NCBI GenBank assembly: GCA_964510535.1
Contig: CAZECG010000001.1
Span: 62,001-126,000, forward strand
DNA length: 64,000 nt
Source: JAJPXC01 sp964510535
GTDB lineage: Bacteria; Bacteroidota; Bacteroidia; Bacteroidales; Muribaculaceae
Reading direction: 5' to 3'
Shown here: positions 34,148 to 43,040 of the stretch, one piece after another
How positions within the stretch are numbered: the first letter of the stretch is position 1
Layout of the letters: every line of letters starts with the position of its first letter
Translations under genes and position numbers: made by a program
Notes under the pieces: generated by a model
What the model was told of the DNA's origin: nothing
The model's database searches: none
Seen by the model: only the letters and a program-made list of their open reading frames with translations

Positions 34148-34924
34148 TTACCTCAATAAACCGAAAACGCCCGCAATCAAGAAAAGAGGCACCACATGGA
34201 TAAGAATCAGCAGCAATCCCAATAGCCCAGCCCACGCGACAAGTGTCCAAAACGCGACGGCATAGCTTCTGATTGGGAACGCCCGCACAACCGATAGCAC
34301 ACCGATTACAGCATACCAGACCAACAGCAATAAGGTCGAAAGCCAGGAGCCAATCAGCGACAATGGCAACAACAGAATCTGTATGGCGATTGAAGCGTCA
34401 CAAAGATACACTCCGGCTATGAAATACTCGGCAAAATTATATCGTCTCGAATTATATCTGAGATAGACCACATAGACCGCAAGAGCAGCAGCGACAGTGA
34501 CCACAAGCATCTGCAGAATCAGCGAACTGGAATAGAATCCGATGGCCCACTCCACGGCCCGCGACCAAAAGCTGTCGACATTGCCGCCCAGATTGACACC
34601 CTCGCCCGAGGGGGCTGACGCATTATTGATGAGCGAATCTCCAAGCAGAGAAAACAGGCAAAGCACAATCATCAATTTAGCAGGAGCGGCATAAATGATA
34701 CGGCGTCCACCGATGTAATCCCTTATGACAATCCATGGGCGCGTCACAAGCATCGAAACCGTATAAAAGAATCCGCGGTCAATTCGGGCCAAAGCCGACA
34801 CATAGTCTTTCATTGCCGATTTAAAATCAAGGCGACCTATTGCTGTCGACTGGCCGCAATGCTGACAATAATTGCCGCTGACCTCATTCCCGCAATTCAG
34901 GCAATGTTTACGCTCTGTTTCCAT
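34148..34924 (-). CDS. DUF3667 zinc-ribbon membrane protein
   Basis: 258 residues. The N-terminal CLNCGNEVSGNYCQHCGQST is a four-Cys zinc ribbon. Residues 28–65 (RLDFKSAMKDYVSALARIDRGFFYTVSMLVTRP in part) are the DUF3667 core. Four to five transmembrane helices follow. The function is unknown. It is five bases after murI on the same strand and so probably shares the murI promoter. Confidence 0.82.
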   Translation of the reverse strand: METERKHCLNCGNEVSGNYCQHCGQSTAIGRLDFKSAMKDYVSALARIDRGFFYTVSMLVTRPWIVIRDYIGGRRIIYAAPAKLMIVLCLFSLLGDSLINNASAPSGEGVNLGGNVDSFWSRAVEWAIGFYSSSLILQMLVVTVAAALAVYVVYLRYNSRRYNFAEYFIAGVYLCDASIAIQILLLPLSLIGSWLSTLLLLVWYAVIGVLSVVRAFPIRSYAVAFWTLVAWAGLLGLLLILIHVVPLFLIAGVFGLLR

Positions 34925-34929
34925 TTCCG

Positions 34930-35754
34930 TTACAACGTTATCTGCGATGCGTTAACCGCTCGCCCGAGAAATATAGTGGCCATTTCCGAAAACTTCGCCG
35001 CATTCTCCGTGGTGAGATATTCCACTGTACCGCCGCGGGAGCAACGCGCATCCATCTCCGGATGACGGCGCAGGTAATCGACAAGGCTGTCAGCTATAAT
35101 CGCGCCCTGCGACACCACCCTTACCCCAGCGGGGACATACCGCTCAATTTTGTCGATTAGCAGCGGATAATGAGTGCAAGCCAAGACTATCGTGTCAATC
35201 TCGGGGTCTTCAGTCATCAGTCGGTCTATCTCTTGCTTCACAAAATAATCGGCACCCGCCGACGCTGCTTCCTTGTTTTCCACAAGCGGCACCCACATGG
35301 GACAACCGTGGCCGGTAACGGTGTATTCCGGGTGGTACTTCTCGACTTCCATGTTGTAAGAACGGCTGTTGACAGTCCCCGGTGTCCCGAGAATCCCGAT
35401 ATGACCGTTAGCGGTGAGTTCATGCAGCATCTCGACCGTTGGGCGTATGATGCCGAGCACGCGGCGCGACCGGTCAATTCCTGGAAGGTCATTTTGTTGA
35501 ATAGTTCTCAATGCCTTGGCCGATGCCGTGTTGCAAGCGAGCACCACGAGATTGCAACCGCGGGAGAACAGGTATCTGACCGCTTCAAGAGTGAAACGGT
35601 AGACGATGTCGAACGAGCGAGTCCCATAAGGCGCGCGGGCGTTGTCGCCAAGATACAGAAAGTCATAGCCGGGCATTGCTTTGACAATGTCGCACAAGAT
35701 TGTCAGGCCACCGTAGCCCGAATCAAATACACCTATTGGTCCGCTGTTCATCAT
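34930..35754 (-). CDS. murI: Glutamate racemase
   Basis: 274 residues. MurI makes D-glutamate for peptidoglycan. Motifs: GVFDSGYGGLTIL with the first acid/base region, NLVVLACNTASAKALR with the first catalytic Cys, VPLVENKE, and TIVLACTHYPLLIDKIE with the second Cys. Two Met codons are adjacent at the start. A promoter precedes it in the short gap to the patatin gene. Confidence 0.96.
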   Translation of the reverse strand: MMNSGPIGVFDSGYGGLTILCDIVKAMPGYDFLYLGDNARAPYGTRSFDIVYRFTLEAVRYLFSRGCNLVVLACNTASAKALRTIQQNDLPGIDRSRRVLGIIRPTVEMLHELTANGHIGILGTPGTVNSRSYNMEVEKYHPEYTVTGHGCPMWVPLVENKEAASAGADYFVKQEIDRLMTEDPEIDTIVLACTHYPLLIDKIERYVPAGVRVVSQGAIIADSLVDYLRRHPEMDARCSRGGTVEYLTTENAAKFSEMATIFLGRAVNASQITL

Positions 35755-35772
35755 TTATGATTATGGTTTTCG

Positions 35773-35804
35773 CAAAATTACTCAAATAATCGCAAATGAT
35801 GAAA
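35773..35804 (-). promoter_or_regulatory. Promoter of murI
   Basis: On the minus strand TTTC (35801–35804), 20 bases, TAATTTTG (35773–35780), 19 bases before the murI start. Confidence 0.6.
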
Positions 35805-35811
35805 CCCTCAC

Positions 35812-38121
35812 TCAACGCAAAAATTTCGGTGCGAGGAAAAACAGGCCGAACGACAAGCCACAATTCCAGTTTCGTGCCGGATAGCTCTGATAATTCCCAT
35901 AAAAGCTCAGCGATGCGAATGGGAAATTATAGACTAAAGCCATTTCTCCGAAAAACTGGGGATTGGAAAACGCATGGCCGTATCGCGCGCTGTAGCCGTC
36001 AGCGGCAACCATGATTTTCTTGTAAGGCAGAAAGCAGTGAAACTCGCCCCTCAGTTGCAGGCTCTCTCGGGGTGACCACACCGGGATAACGCCCGCGGCC
36101 ACAAACGAATTGGCCCGGAACGCCGGATTAAACGCGTTATAGCTCGATGGAGTCGGGTGAAACGCAGGAGCGTTGACTATCGCCGCATTGTAGTTTTCAA
36201 CAAGATTTCGGGTCGATGCCATGACATCGACCGATGTACCGACCGAGAAACGCCGACTGACGGTAAAAAAGTTTTTGGCCACGACCTCCATCTGGCCCCA
36301 CACCGGTTTGGCGTACTCTCCCGGTATGCCGGCATGATAAGGCGTGTAGTGATACTTTCCCGCAACGCCTGTGACCGTTATGTCATAATAGCGTCCACCT
36401 GTCGGGAAACTGTTGTTGTTTAGGGTATTGCTCTGATAGTTCAGCCTGATTTCGGCGAGATTGTAGACCGTGCGGTCGCGGCCCGAATCGTGATAATCGC
36501 CACGGTTGTTTTGATAGAAACTGTCGTAGAGGTGACCGCCGCCAACCCCAAGCGAGACCTTTCCCGACCGTCCCGCAGCCATGCTGTAGGACACGCGTCC
36601 AAACACCTCGGTTTTCAATATGAAAGTCGGCATCTTGTCCTCATAAAACAGCGATGCACTCTCATAAAACTTCTGCCGCCAAACCACAAACTGCCCCTCT
36701 ATCGCCGACGGGTTATGGGTCGGGATAAACATACGGGCATTGAGAGTCCCCGCTAAATAGCTCTGACCAATCCAGCCGTTGATGTTGGCCTCAACACCGC
36801 GAAACGACAAAGTGTTGTAGCCCCCGGATAAGAAAATCATGCTGTTGGTCGACGATGAGATATAGCCCCCGAATCCCACTTTGAAATTATCCTTGACAGT
36901 GGCTTTCAGGTCAAGCGCAAACAATCCGGTGGTGTCATTATAGACAGCGTGCGGGACTAAATTGCGCAGGGTGCCGGGAGTGATAGCCTGGTAATACGAC
37001 GCGCGCGCTTTCTCGATTCCGAAAGTATCGGTGCGGTTTTTGGTAAACAGGTAGCGAAGGTAGGCGTTTTGATTCGAGTTACCCCCTTCCACACTAACCG
37101 AGTCAAAGCGGACATAAGGTGTCTTGGATTTGAACACGCGCCTGCTCAATGCCCGGGCTTCTGCCGGGACACGGCTGGTCACGCGGCCTTTAATCGAGTC
37201 CATCATCGACATCGCCCTGTCATAACCGACCTTATAGATAGCCCTGGCCTTAGGAAAATCCAACAGGCTGAACTCCTCAAGATTTATTTTGATTTTGACA
37301 CCCTCATCGGCCGGCAGCTCATAATCATTGTTCTGGATAATCATATCCTCAAGCTGGTCAATGAGATTGCCGGCCTTAGGTTTGCCACTGGGTGTCGAAA
37401 CATCTACCCCTATCATTATGTCGGGCGCGAAATCCTCGCGCATCACATCAACCGGGAAGTTATCATAAATACCACCGTCATAGACAAGCACCCCATCCAT
37501 CTCTATCGGCTCGAAAACCGCCGGGAAACTCATTGATGCTCTGATTGCGTCGCCCAAACTTCCCCCAGAGCAGACAATCTTATGCTTGGCGTAGACATCT
37601 GATGTCACGCAGCGGAACGGCACAAACAGTTTATTGAAATCGCCACCACACTGGGCCGTATAGGCCGAAAACAGATTCATGAACGCGAAATTCATTGGCA
37701 GCGGCGAAATCATGCTGGTCGGGATTATAGAGTTGACCCGAGTGGAATCACTCTTTGAAATCGGCACCGAGAGCAACGCCGGTGTAGGCGATGGCTTTGA
37801 GAAATAATAAACAAGGCTCTCATCAATTTTGCCCGTCGACCAATTTGCAAACTCTTTTGAGAGAATCAAGTCCATCATCTCTTCAGGAGTGTAGCCTGCC
37901 GAATACAATCCTCCGACAATAGCACCCATCGACGTGCCGCTAATGTAATCTATCGGGATATTGTTGTCTTCCAAAGCCTGAATCACGCCAATATGCGCGA
38001 TACCCTTCGCTCCTCCACCGCTCAGCACGAGCCCAACCGACTGATGCCTGTCGGCGGCAACCGACAGACAAACGACATTCAACGCCAATGCCAGTAATAA
38101 TATTTTCAATCTCACTCTCAT
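35812..38121 (-). CDS. Patatin-like phospholipase fused to an outer membrane barrel
   Basis: About 769 residues from MRVRLKILLLALALNVVCLSVAA, a good signal peptide. An ATG 33 bases earlier (38154) is in frame but lies in an inverted repeat. The patatin domain (about 30–310) has GLVLSGGGAKGIAHIG (oxyanion hole), GTSMGAIVG (nucleophile Ser) and DGGIYDNFPVDVM (catalytic Asp). A POTRA-like linker (PYVRFDSVSVEGGN) and a C-terminal beta-barrel ending in FGLFFLAPKFLR follow, as in type Vd-like proteins. It probably displays or secretes a lipid-acyl hydrolase; the substrate is unknown. The gene is downstream of serB, with a 112-base gap containing the large inverted repeat. Confidence 0.88.
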   Translation of the reverse strand: MRVRLKILLLALALNVVCLSVAADRHQSVGLVLSGGGAKGIAHIGVIQALEDNNIPIDYISGTSMGAIVGGLYSAGYTPEEMMDLILSKEFANWSTGKIDESLVYYFSKPSPTPALLSVPISKSDSTRVNSIIPTSMISPLPMNFAFMNLFSAYTAQCGGDFNKLFVPFRCVTSDVYAKHKIVCSGGSLGDAIRASMSFPAVFEPIEMDGVLVYDGGIYDNFPVDVMREDFAPDIMIGVDVSTPSGKPKAGNLIDQLEDMIIQNNDYELPADEGVKIKINLEEFSLLDFPKARAIYKVGYDRAMSMMDSIKGRVTSRVPAEARALSRRVFKSKTPYVRFDSVSVEGGNSNQNAYLRYLFTKNRTDTFGIEKARASYYQAITPGTLRNLVPHAVYNDTTGLFALDLKATVKDNFKVGFGGYISSSTNSMIFLSGGYNTLSFRGVEANINGWIGQSYLAGTLNARMFIPTHNPSAIEGQFVVWRQKFYESASLFYEDKMPTFILKTEVFGRVSYSMAAGRSGKVSLGVGGGHLYDSFYQNNRGDYHDSGRDRTVYNLAEIRLNYQSNTLNNNSFPTGGRYYDITVTGVAGKYHYTPYHAGIPGEYAKPVWGQMEVVAKNFFTVSRRFSVGTSVDVMASTRNLVENYNAAIVNAPAFHPTPSSYNAFNPAFRANSFVAAGVIPVWSPRESLQLRGEFHCFLPYKKIMVAADGYSARYGHAFSNPQFFGEMALVYNFPFASLSFYGNYQSYPARNWNCGLSFGLFFLAPKFLR

Positions 38122-38146
38122 AAATATATAGCTTACAGAAACAACA

Positions 38147-38203
38147 AACGACATGGGGTTTTGGTTGTGCGCCGAAATCGCGTTCCCCCTCCCCCATGTC
38201 GTT
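38147..38203. repeat. 12-base perfect inverted repeat between serB and the patatin gene
   Basis: AACGACATGGGG (38147–38158) and CCCCATGTCGTT (38192–38203), 33 bases apart. On the minus strand it is followed by TTGTTGTTTCTG. It may be a terminator/attenuator for the serB transcript or a binding site. It contains the upstream candidate ATG of the patatin gene. Confidence 0.5.
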
Positions 38204-38233
38204 ATGGATTTTGCGTGTAGCCGCTCTCTACGG

Positions 38234-39469
38234 TCAGTTACTGTCGGTGATAAACGAATCCTTAAACCCTATGAAATAAAGCACACCGTCAAGGCCGATA
38301 GTCGAAATTGATTGCTCGGCAGTCTGTTTCACCTTGGGCTTGGCATGGAAAGCTATGCCGAGACCGGCCGTGGCGAGCATCGGCAAGTCGTTCGCGCCGT
38401 CGCCGACGGCTATAGTCTGGGCTATGTTGACATTCTCTACCTGCGCTATGAGCTTCAGCAACTCAGCTTTGCGCTTGCCGTCGACAATCTCGCCGAGATA
38501 ACGGCCGGTGAGTTTGCCGTCGACGATTTCAAGCTCGTTGGCGTACACATAATCTATGCCATATTTCTGCTTCAAGTGGTTGCCGAAATATGTAAAACCG
38601 CCCGAAAGGATAGCCGTCTTGTATCCAGCGCGTTTAAGCACTTGCATCATACGCTCCACACCCTCGGTGACGGGGAGATTCTCTGCGATTTCTTTCATCA
38701 CACTCTCGTCGAGGCCCTTGAGCAGAGCGACACGCTGGGTGAAACTCTCACAGAAGTCGATTTCGCCGCGCATAGCACTCTCGGTGATTGCCTTGACTTG
38801 CGCTCCCACCCCGGCACGCTCGGCGAGCTCGTCGATAACCTCGGTCTCAATAAGAGTCGAATCCATATCGAAGCATACCAAACGACGGCAACGACGGTAA
38901 AGAGTATCTTCTTGAAGCGAGATGTCAAATTCCTCTTCCGACGCAATCTGCATGAAGCGTTTCTGCATCGCTTGACGGTCAAGCGGATTGCCGCGAACCG
39001 AAAGCTCGACACACGACTTCGACAGCGGGTCGTCGTCATCATCAAGCGGCGGGCGACCGGTGAGACGCTGGATGCCGTCGATATTGAGGTTTTGGTTAGA
39101 AATCTCGTCGGTGACGAGTGCGATGTGGCGCGCCGTGAGACGTCGGCCGAGGATGGTGATAATCCAACGGTTTTTACCCTGCCGCGACACCCAATTGTTG
39201 TAAGCCTCGATAGTGACGGGGGTGAAACGGATTTTTACGTTCAGCTCATAAGCCTTGAACAGTAAATCCTTCATAATTTCACCCGACACGTTGCTATAAG
39301 TCTTGAAAAGGATGCCGAGCGACAGCGTGTGATGGATATCGGCCTGACCGATGTCAAGAATCGCAGCGTCATACTTGGCGAGAATCGCCGTCAACGCCGA
39401 TGTCACACCGGGGCGGTCGTAGCCCGAGATGTTTATCAGAATAAGTTCTAAGTTGCTTGTACCCTTCAT
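38234..39469 (-). CDS. serB: Phosphoserine phosphatase with N-terminal ACT domains
   Basis: 411 residues. The N-terminal part (about 1–170) holds two ACT-like regulatory domains (LILINISGYDRPGVTSALTAILAKY and a second one). The HAD catalytic domain has CFDMDSTLIETEVIDELAERAGVG (nucleophile Asp), RVALLKGL, ILSGGFTYFGNHLKQKYG and AVGDGANDLPMLATAGLGIAFHAKP. It makes serine from phosphoserine. It follows the GDSL gene by three bases, so it is carried in the same long minus-strand transcript. Confidence 0.95.
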   Translation of the reverse strand: MKGTSNLELILINISGYDRPGVTSALTAILAKYDAAILDIGQADIHHTLSLGILFKTYSNVSGEIMKDLLFKAYELNVKIRFTPVTIEAYNNWVSRQGKNRWIITILGRRLTARHIALVTDEISNQNLNIDGIQRLTGRPPLDDDDDPLSKSCVELSVRGNPLDRQAMQKRFMQIASEEEFDISLQEDTLYRRCRRLVCFDMDSTLIETEVIDELAERAGVGAQVKAITESAMRGEIDFCESFTQRVALLKGLDESVMKEIAENLPVTEGVERMMQVLKRAGYKTAILSGGFTYFGNHLKQKYGIDYVYANELEIVDGKLTGRYLGEIVDGKRKAELLKLIAQVENVNIAQTIAVGDGANDLPMLATAGLGIAFHAKPKVKQTAEQSISTIGLDGVLYFIGFKDSFITDSN

Positions 39470-39472
39470 TAT

Positions 39473-40135
39473 TTACTGATTGACATAAGGCAAAAGCAAC
39501 TCGCGCCAGAGCAGATAACCGTTGCCCATCACATGGAGCCCGTCGTTGGTGTAACGGCGGTCAAGGTTGCCCTCGCCGTCGACGAACAAGGTGTGGGCGT
39601 CAATCCAAGTGAAGCCTTTAGCGTTGGCCATAGCCGCTAATTGGCGGTTGATTTCACGGATTACGGGGTTCTTGCCCTCAATAGCTTTATAACGGCCAAA
39701 AGTGTCGTTGATAGGCAACAATGACTGCACATAGAGCTTGGTTTGGGGAGTAGTCGCTTTTATATAATCAATGAGATTTCCAAGAGCTGTCGCGATAGAG
39801 TCGGCGGTGAGGTCGTGGGAAACGTCGTTAACGCCGCAAAGCAAGAAAATCTTTTTAGGGTGGCCATTGACTACGCAGTCGATGCGGTCGCGGATGCCTT
39901 GCACCACGTCGCCGATGATACCGCGGTTTTTGATTTTGGGATTACCAAAAAGCTCATGCCACTCGCATATCTGGGTCAAACTGTTGCCTACAAACACTAT
40001 GTCATCCTCATAAACCGGCAGACGGTCGAATAAGCTCGAACGCTGATAGTAGAGTTCGTTGTATTTATAAGGCTCAGCCGCAAATGCCATAGTTGCCATG
40101 ACAAGCGTGATTGCTGATAAAATGAACTTTTTCAT
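39473..40135 (-). CDS. Secreted SGNH/GDSL-type hydrolase
   Basis: 220 residues with a signal peptide (MKKFILSAITLVMATMAFAAE). The SGNH blocks are DDIVFVGNSLTQICEW (nucleophile Ser), NRGIIGDVVQGIRDRI (Gly block), LLCGVNDVSHD (Asn block), and YTNDGLHVMGNGY (Asp/His). It probably removes an ester group, for example O-acetyl, from a glycan. Its position between murQ and serB suggests de-esterification of cell wall sugars before salvage (inference). Confidence 0.88.
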   Translation of the reverse strand: MKKFILSAITLVMATMAFAAEPYKYNELYYQRSSLFDRLPVYEDDIVFVGNSLTQICEWHELFGNPKIKNRGIIGDVVQGIRDRIDCVVNGHPKKIFLLCGVNDVSHDLTADSIATALGNLIDYIKATTPQTKLYVQSLLPINDTFGRYKAIEGKNPVIREINRQLAAMANAKGFTWIDAHTLFVDGEGNLDRRYTNDGLHVMGNGYLLWRELLLPYVNQ

Positions 40136-40153
40136 TGCGAAAATCAGGCATTA

Positions 40154-40972
40154 TTATTGTTGTTCGCGATAAGTGTCAACCGCTTTCTTAACTGACCCGT
40201 GCATGAGCAGCAACCGTTTAGATTCGTCATATGGCAGTCCCAACTCTTCCGAGACCATACGAGTGCCGCGGTCAACGAGCTTGGCGTTAGACAATTGCAT
40301 ATTAACCATCTTGTTACCTTTGACGCGGCCCATCTGAATCATCACCGAGGTGGTAATCATGTTGCATATCATCTTTTGCCCTGTTCCCGATTTCATGCGC
40401 GAACTACCAGTGACATACTCCGGGCCGACAATCATCTCTATGGCGATGTCAGCCGCATGAGAAACCGGAGCGTCGGGATTGCTGGTTATAGCGGCGGTCA
40501 GGATTCCATGCTCGCGACAAGCGTTAAGCGCGCCGATGACATAGGGAGTGGTTCCCGATGCGGCGATACCTATAACGGTGTCACGCTCATTGATTCCAAA
40601 CTCTTGCAAATCTTTCCATCCTTGCTCGGTGTCATCCTCGGCATTTTCCACAGGATTGCGCAAAGCCGTGTCCCCACCGGCGATAAGACCCACAACCCAC
40701 GAGGGGTCCATGCCAAACGTCGGGGGAATTTCCGATGCGTCAAGCACACCGAGACGGCCAGAGGTTCCTGCACCCATATAGAAAATGCGGCCGCCGCGTT
40801 TCATGCGCTGCACTATTTGTGTCACAAGTTTCTCTATCTGAGGTATTGCTTTCTCTACGGCCAATGCCACTTTTTTGTCCTCGGTGTTTATGTCATGGAG
40901 CAATTCGCTCACCGATTTTTTCTCAAGATCGTTATATAGCGACGCACGCTCACTTATTTTTTCAAATGCCAT
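40154..40972 (-). CDS. murQ: N-acetylmuramic acid 6-phosphate etherase
   Basis: 272 residues. It cleaves the lactyl ether of MurNAc-6-P, giving GlcNAc-6-P and D-lactate. The SIS domain has GRIFYMGAGTSGRLGVLDASEIPPTFG, GLIAGGDTALRNPVENAEDD, GIAASGTTPYVIGAL and GPEYVTGSSRMKSGTGQKMICNMITTS. Adjacent genes encode the kinase, the MurT-like protein and a D-lactate oxidase candidate, so the whole route is clustered. It lies 28 bases after the kinase gene. Confidence 0.96.
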   Translation of the reverse strand: MAFEKISERASLYNDLEKKSVSELLHDINTEDKKVALAVEKAIPQIEKLVTQIVQRMKRGGRIFYMGAGTSGRLGVLDASEIPPTFGMDPSWVVGLIAGGDTALRNPVENAEDDTEQGWKDLQEFGINERDTVIGIAASGTTPYVIGALNACREHGILTAAITSNPDAPVSHAADIAIEMIVGPEYVTGSSRMKSGTGQKMICNMITTSVMIQMGRVKGNKMVNMQLSNAKLVDRGTRMVSEELGLPYDESKRLLLMHGSVKKAVDTYREQQ

Positions 40973-41000
40973 GATATGATTTCTTTTTTATGATGATAAA

Positions 41001-41846
41001 TCAGTTATTTTCAGAGTGGTACTTAATCAAGCCCTCCATAGGCGACTGGAGAACGGTGCCGATAGTGCAATCAACGGCAGAAGCCGCTTCGGTGAGCACA
41101 TCGCGGTAGTAGTAAGCCACAGAACCGATGAAGTTGACCTTCAACTCTTTGTAGTTAGCGTAGTTGGCGATATTACGCACGAAGAACGATTTGAACGAGT
41201 TAAGGACGAGACGATGGATTGAAGGCTCCTCGATGTTTTCAATCAAGAAGCGGCTCAACGACGCAAGGAAGCGGTTGGGTTGAGGTTCCTTGTAGACGCG
41301 GCGGATGATAGCCATGCGGTCGAGTTCAAACTGTGCGAGGAATTTGTCGCACAACTCCCGCGGCAACTGGTTTTTGAGGACATCGCCGACAAGGAGCTTG
41401 CCAAGAACCGCACCACTACCCTCATCGCCGAGGATGTAACCCAGAGGCGACACGTTGTCGACTATTTCTTTTCCGTCATAGTAGCAAGAGTTAGAGCCTG
41501 TGCCGAGGATGCAGGCGATGCCGGGTTGATGTCCGCAAAGAGCGCGGGCTGCCGCAAGCAAGTCGGTGTGAACCTCGATGATGCCGGCTTTTACACTTTT
41601 GGCAATGGCGCGTCGCACGTTGCCACACACTTCTTCACTGACGCAACCTGCGCCGTAGTAGTAGACTTCATCAATCGCATAGTCGGCGATTTGCGGAGCA
41701 AGCTCAGTCGCAATGCGAGTTTCCATCTCCTCCTCGGTCAAGAGCAGGGCGTTCATACCACAAGTAAAAACTTGTTTGACGATTTTACCACCGTCAATCA
41801 AGCACCAATCAATTTTGGTGCTACCACAGTCAGCTATTAGTTTCAT
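41001..41846 (-). CDS. BadF/BadG-family amino-sugar kinase, MurK-like
   Basis: 281 residues of the ASKHA ATPase fold: MKLIADCGSTKIDWCLIDG (phosphate 1), GIACILGTGSNSCYYDGKEIVDN, LGYILGDEGSGAVLGKLLVGDVL and VNFIGSVAYYYRDVL. In Clostridium and Tannerella, members next to murQ phosphorylate MurNAc (and GlcNAc), which fits the position here. It overlaps the MurT-like gene by four bases. A same-length paralogue is encoded at 55326–56171. The substrate assignment is inference from context. Confidence 0.85.
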   Translation of the reverse strand: MKLIADCGSTKIDWCLIDGGKIVKQVFTCGMNALLLTEEEMETRIATELAPQIADYAIDEVYYYGAGCVSEEVCGNVRRAIAKSVKAGIIEVHTDLLAAARALCGHQPGIACILGTGSNSCYYDGKEIVDNVSPLGYILGDEGSGAVLGKLLVGDVLKNQLPRELCDKFLAQFELDRMAIIRRVYKEPQPNRFLASLSRFLIENIEEPSIHRLVLNSFKSFFVRNIANYANYKELKVNFIGSVAYYYRDVLTEAASAVDCTIGTVLQSPMEGLIKYHSENN

Positions 41847-43018
41847 ATCTTAATGTATATTTTTTTCTTATAAAGAATATATCCAAAACACCATATAACG
41901 ACGACGAAGACGAGAGCATAGAGCAGCGACGCAAGCGTGGCATCGCCGCCGCAGAGCGGGACGAGTTGCTCGCCATAGAGCCAACCCTTAATCGACAAGC
42001 CGTCGGCTACTTTTATCGTTCCTAACAAGATACCCAACACTCCGCCGAGCACATACATAAAGAGAGGATTGATGCCAAACGCCTCAAAGAAGCGACACCA
42101 ACGTTTACGCCCCTTAATGTCGATAATCCATATCAACAGCCCGAGGAAGCTCGAAGCCAACCCGCAAGTGGTCAACACAAATGTCGGTGACCACACTTTT
42201 TTATTGATGGGTATCCCGAAATCAAGCAAAAACCCGGCAAACGTTAATATCGTCCCCACGATAAAGAGTTTGTTGATGCGCAAGTTGTTGTCGCGGGTTT
42301 CAAAGAAGAAACGGCCGCAACAGAAGCCTATAAGCACATGCGCTATTGACGGGATGGTGCTAAGAAGCCCCTCCGGGTCAAAATGGAGAGTCAAGCCGTC
42401 GATAGTGTCCTTATACATATGGTCAGGACCAAGTACTTTACGGTCGATAACCGAAATGACGTTATGGTCAGCGAACTCAAACCCGTTGCCGGTCAGCAGT
42501 ATCACTGCATAGACCACAAGTAGAAGTGCGATAAAGCCGGGCAGATAACGGTGATTGAGCATCAACGCTACAAGCGACGCGGCGCAATAGCAAATGGCCA
42601 ACCGAGGCATGACTCCGAGGATGCGGATATGGTCAAAATTAAGTGCTGCCTCCAAGAAAGTGGCTTCATTGACTATGCCGCGCATGAACAGGCTGAACCA
42701 GGCGATGGCAAGACCTATGGCGAAGATGACCACCGTGCGACGCACTATTTTCCATATTGTCGGACCGCTCCACTCAAAGTTGTATTTACGAAGCGAGAAA
42801 TATGTGGAAATTCCCATTATGAACATAAAAAACGGGAATACGAGGTCGGTCGGCGTAAGACCGTTCCACGATGCGTGTTCAAGTGGCGCATAGATATTTC
42901 CCCACGAGCCGGGATTGTTCACGAGAATCATACCGGCAATGGTGATGCCGCGCAATATGTCAAGGGCGAGCAGACGTCCACCCTGTTTCTTTGCTACCGT
43001 CTGATTAGTGTTGCTCAT
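41843..43018 (-). CDS. DUF5009/NagX-type membrane protein, possible MurNAc transporter (MurT-like)
   Basis: About 391 residues from MSNTNQTVAKKQGGRLLALDILRG. An ATG 72 bases earlier lies close to the end of the upstream gene and is less likely. It has about ten transmembrane helices, with the family block LDILRGITIAGMILVNNPGSWGNIYAPLEHASWNGLTPTDLVFPFFMFIMGIS. Relatives include heparan-alpha-glucosaminide acetyltransferase. In Tannerella forsythia the murQ-linked member was reported as an inner-membrane MurNAc transporter. It is 22 bases after the flavoprotein gene and overlaps the kinase gene. Confidence 0.82.
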   Translation of the reverse strand: MSNTNQTVAKKQGGRLLALDILRGITIAGMILVNNPGSWGNIYAPLEHASWNGLTPTDLVFPFFMFIMGISTYFSLRKYNFEWSGPTIWKIVRRTVVIFAIGLAIAWFSLFMRGIVNEATFLEAALNFDHIRILGVMPRLAICYCAASLVALMLNHRYLPGFIALLLVVYAVILLTGNGFEFADHNVISVIDRKVLGPDHMYKDTIDGLTLHFDPEGLLSTIPSIAHVLIGFCCGRFFFETRDNNLRINKLFIVGTILTFAGFLLDFGIPINKKVWSPTFVLTTCGLASSFLGLLIWIIDIKGRKRWCRFFEAFGINPLFMYVLGGVLGILLGTIKVADGLSIKGWLYGEQLVPLCGGDATLASLLYALVFVVVIWCFGYILYKKKIYIKI

Positions 43019-43040
43019 GAGGTTAACCGATAAAATCTGT

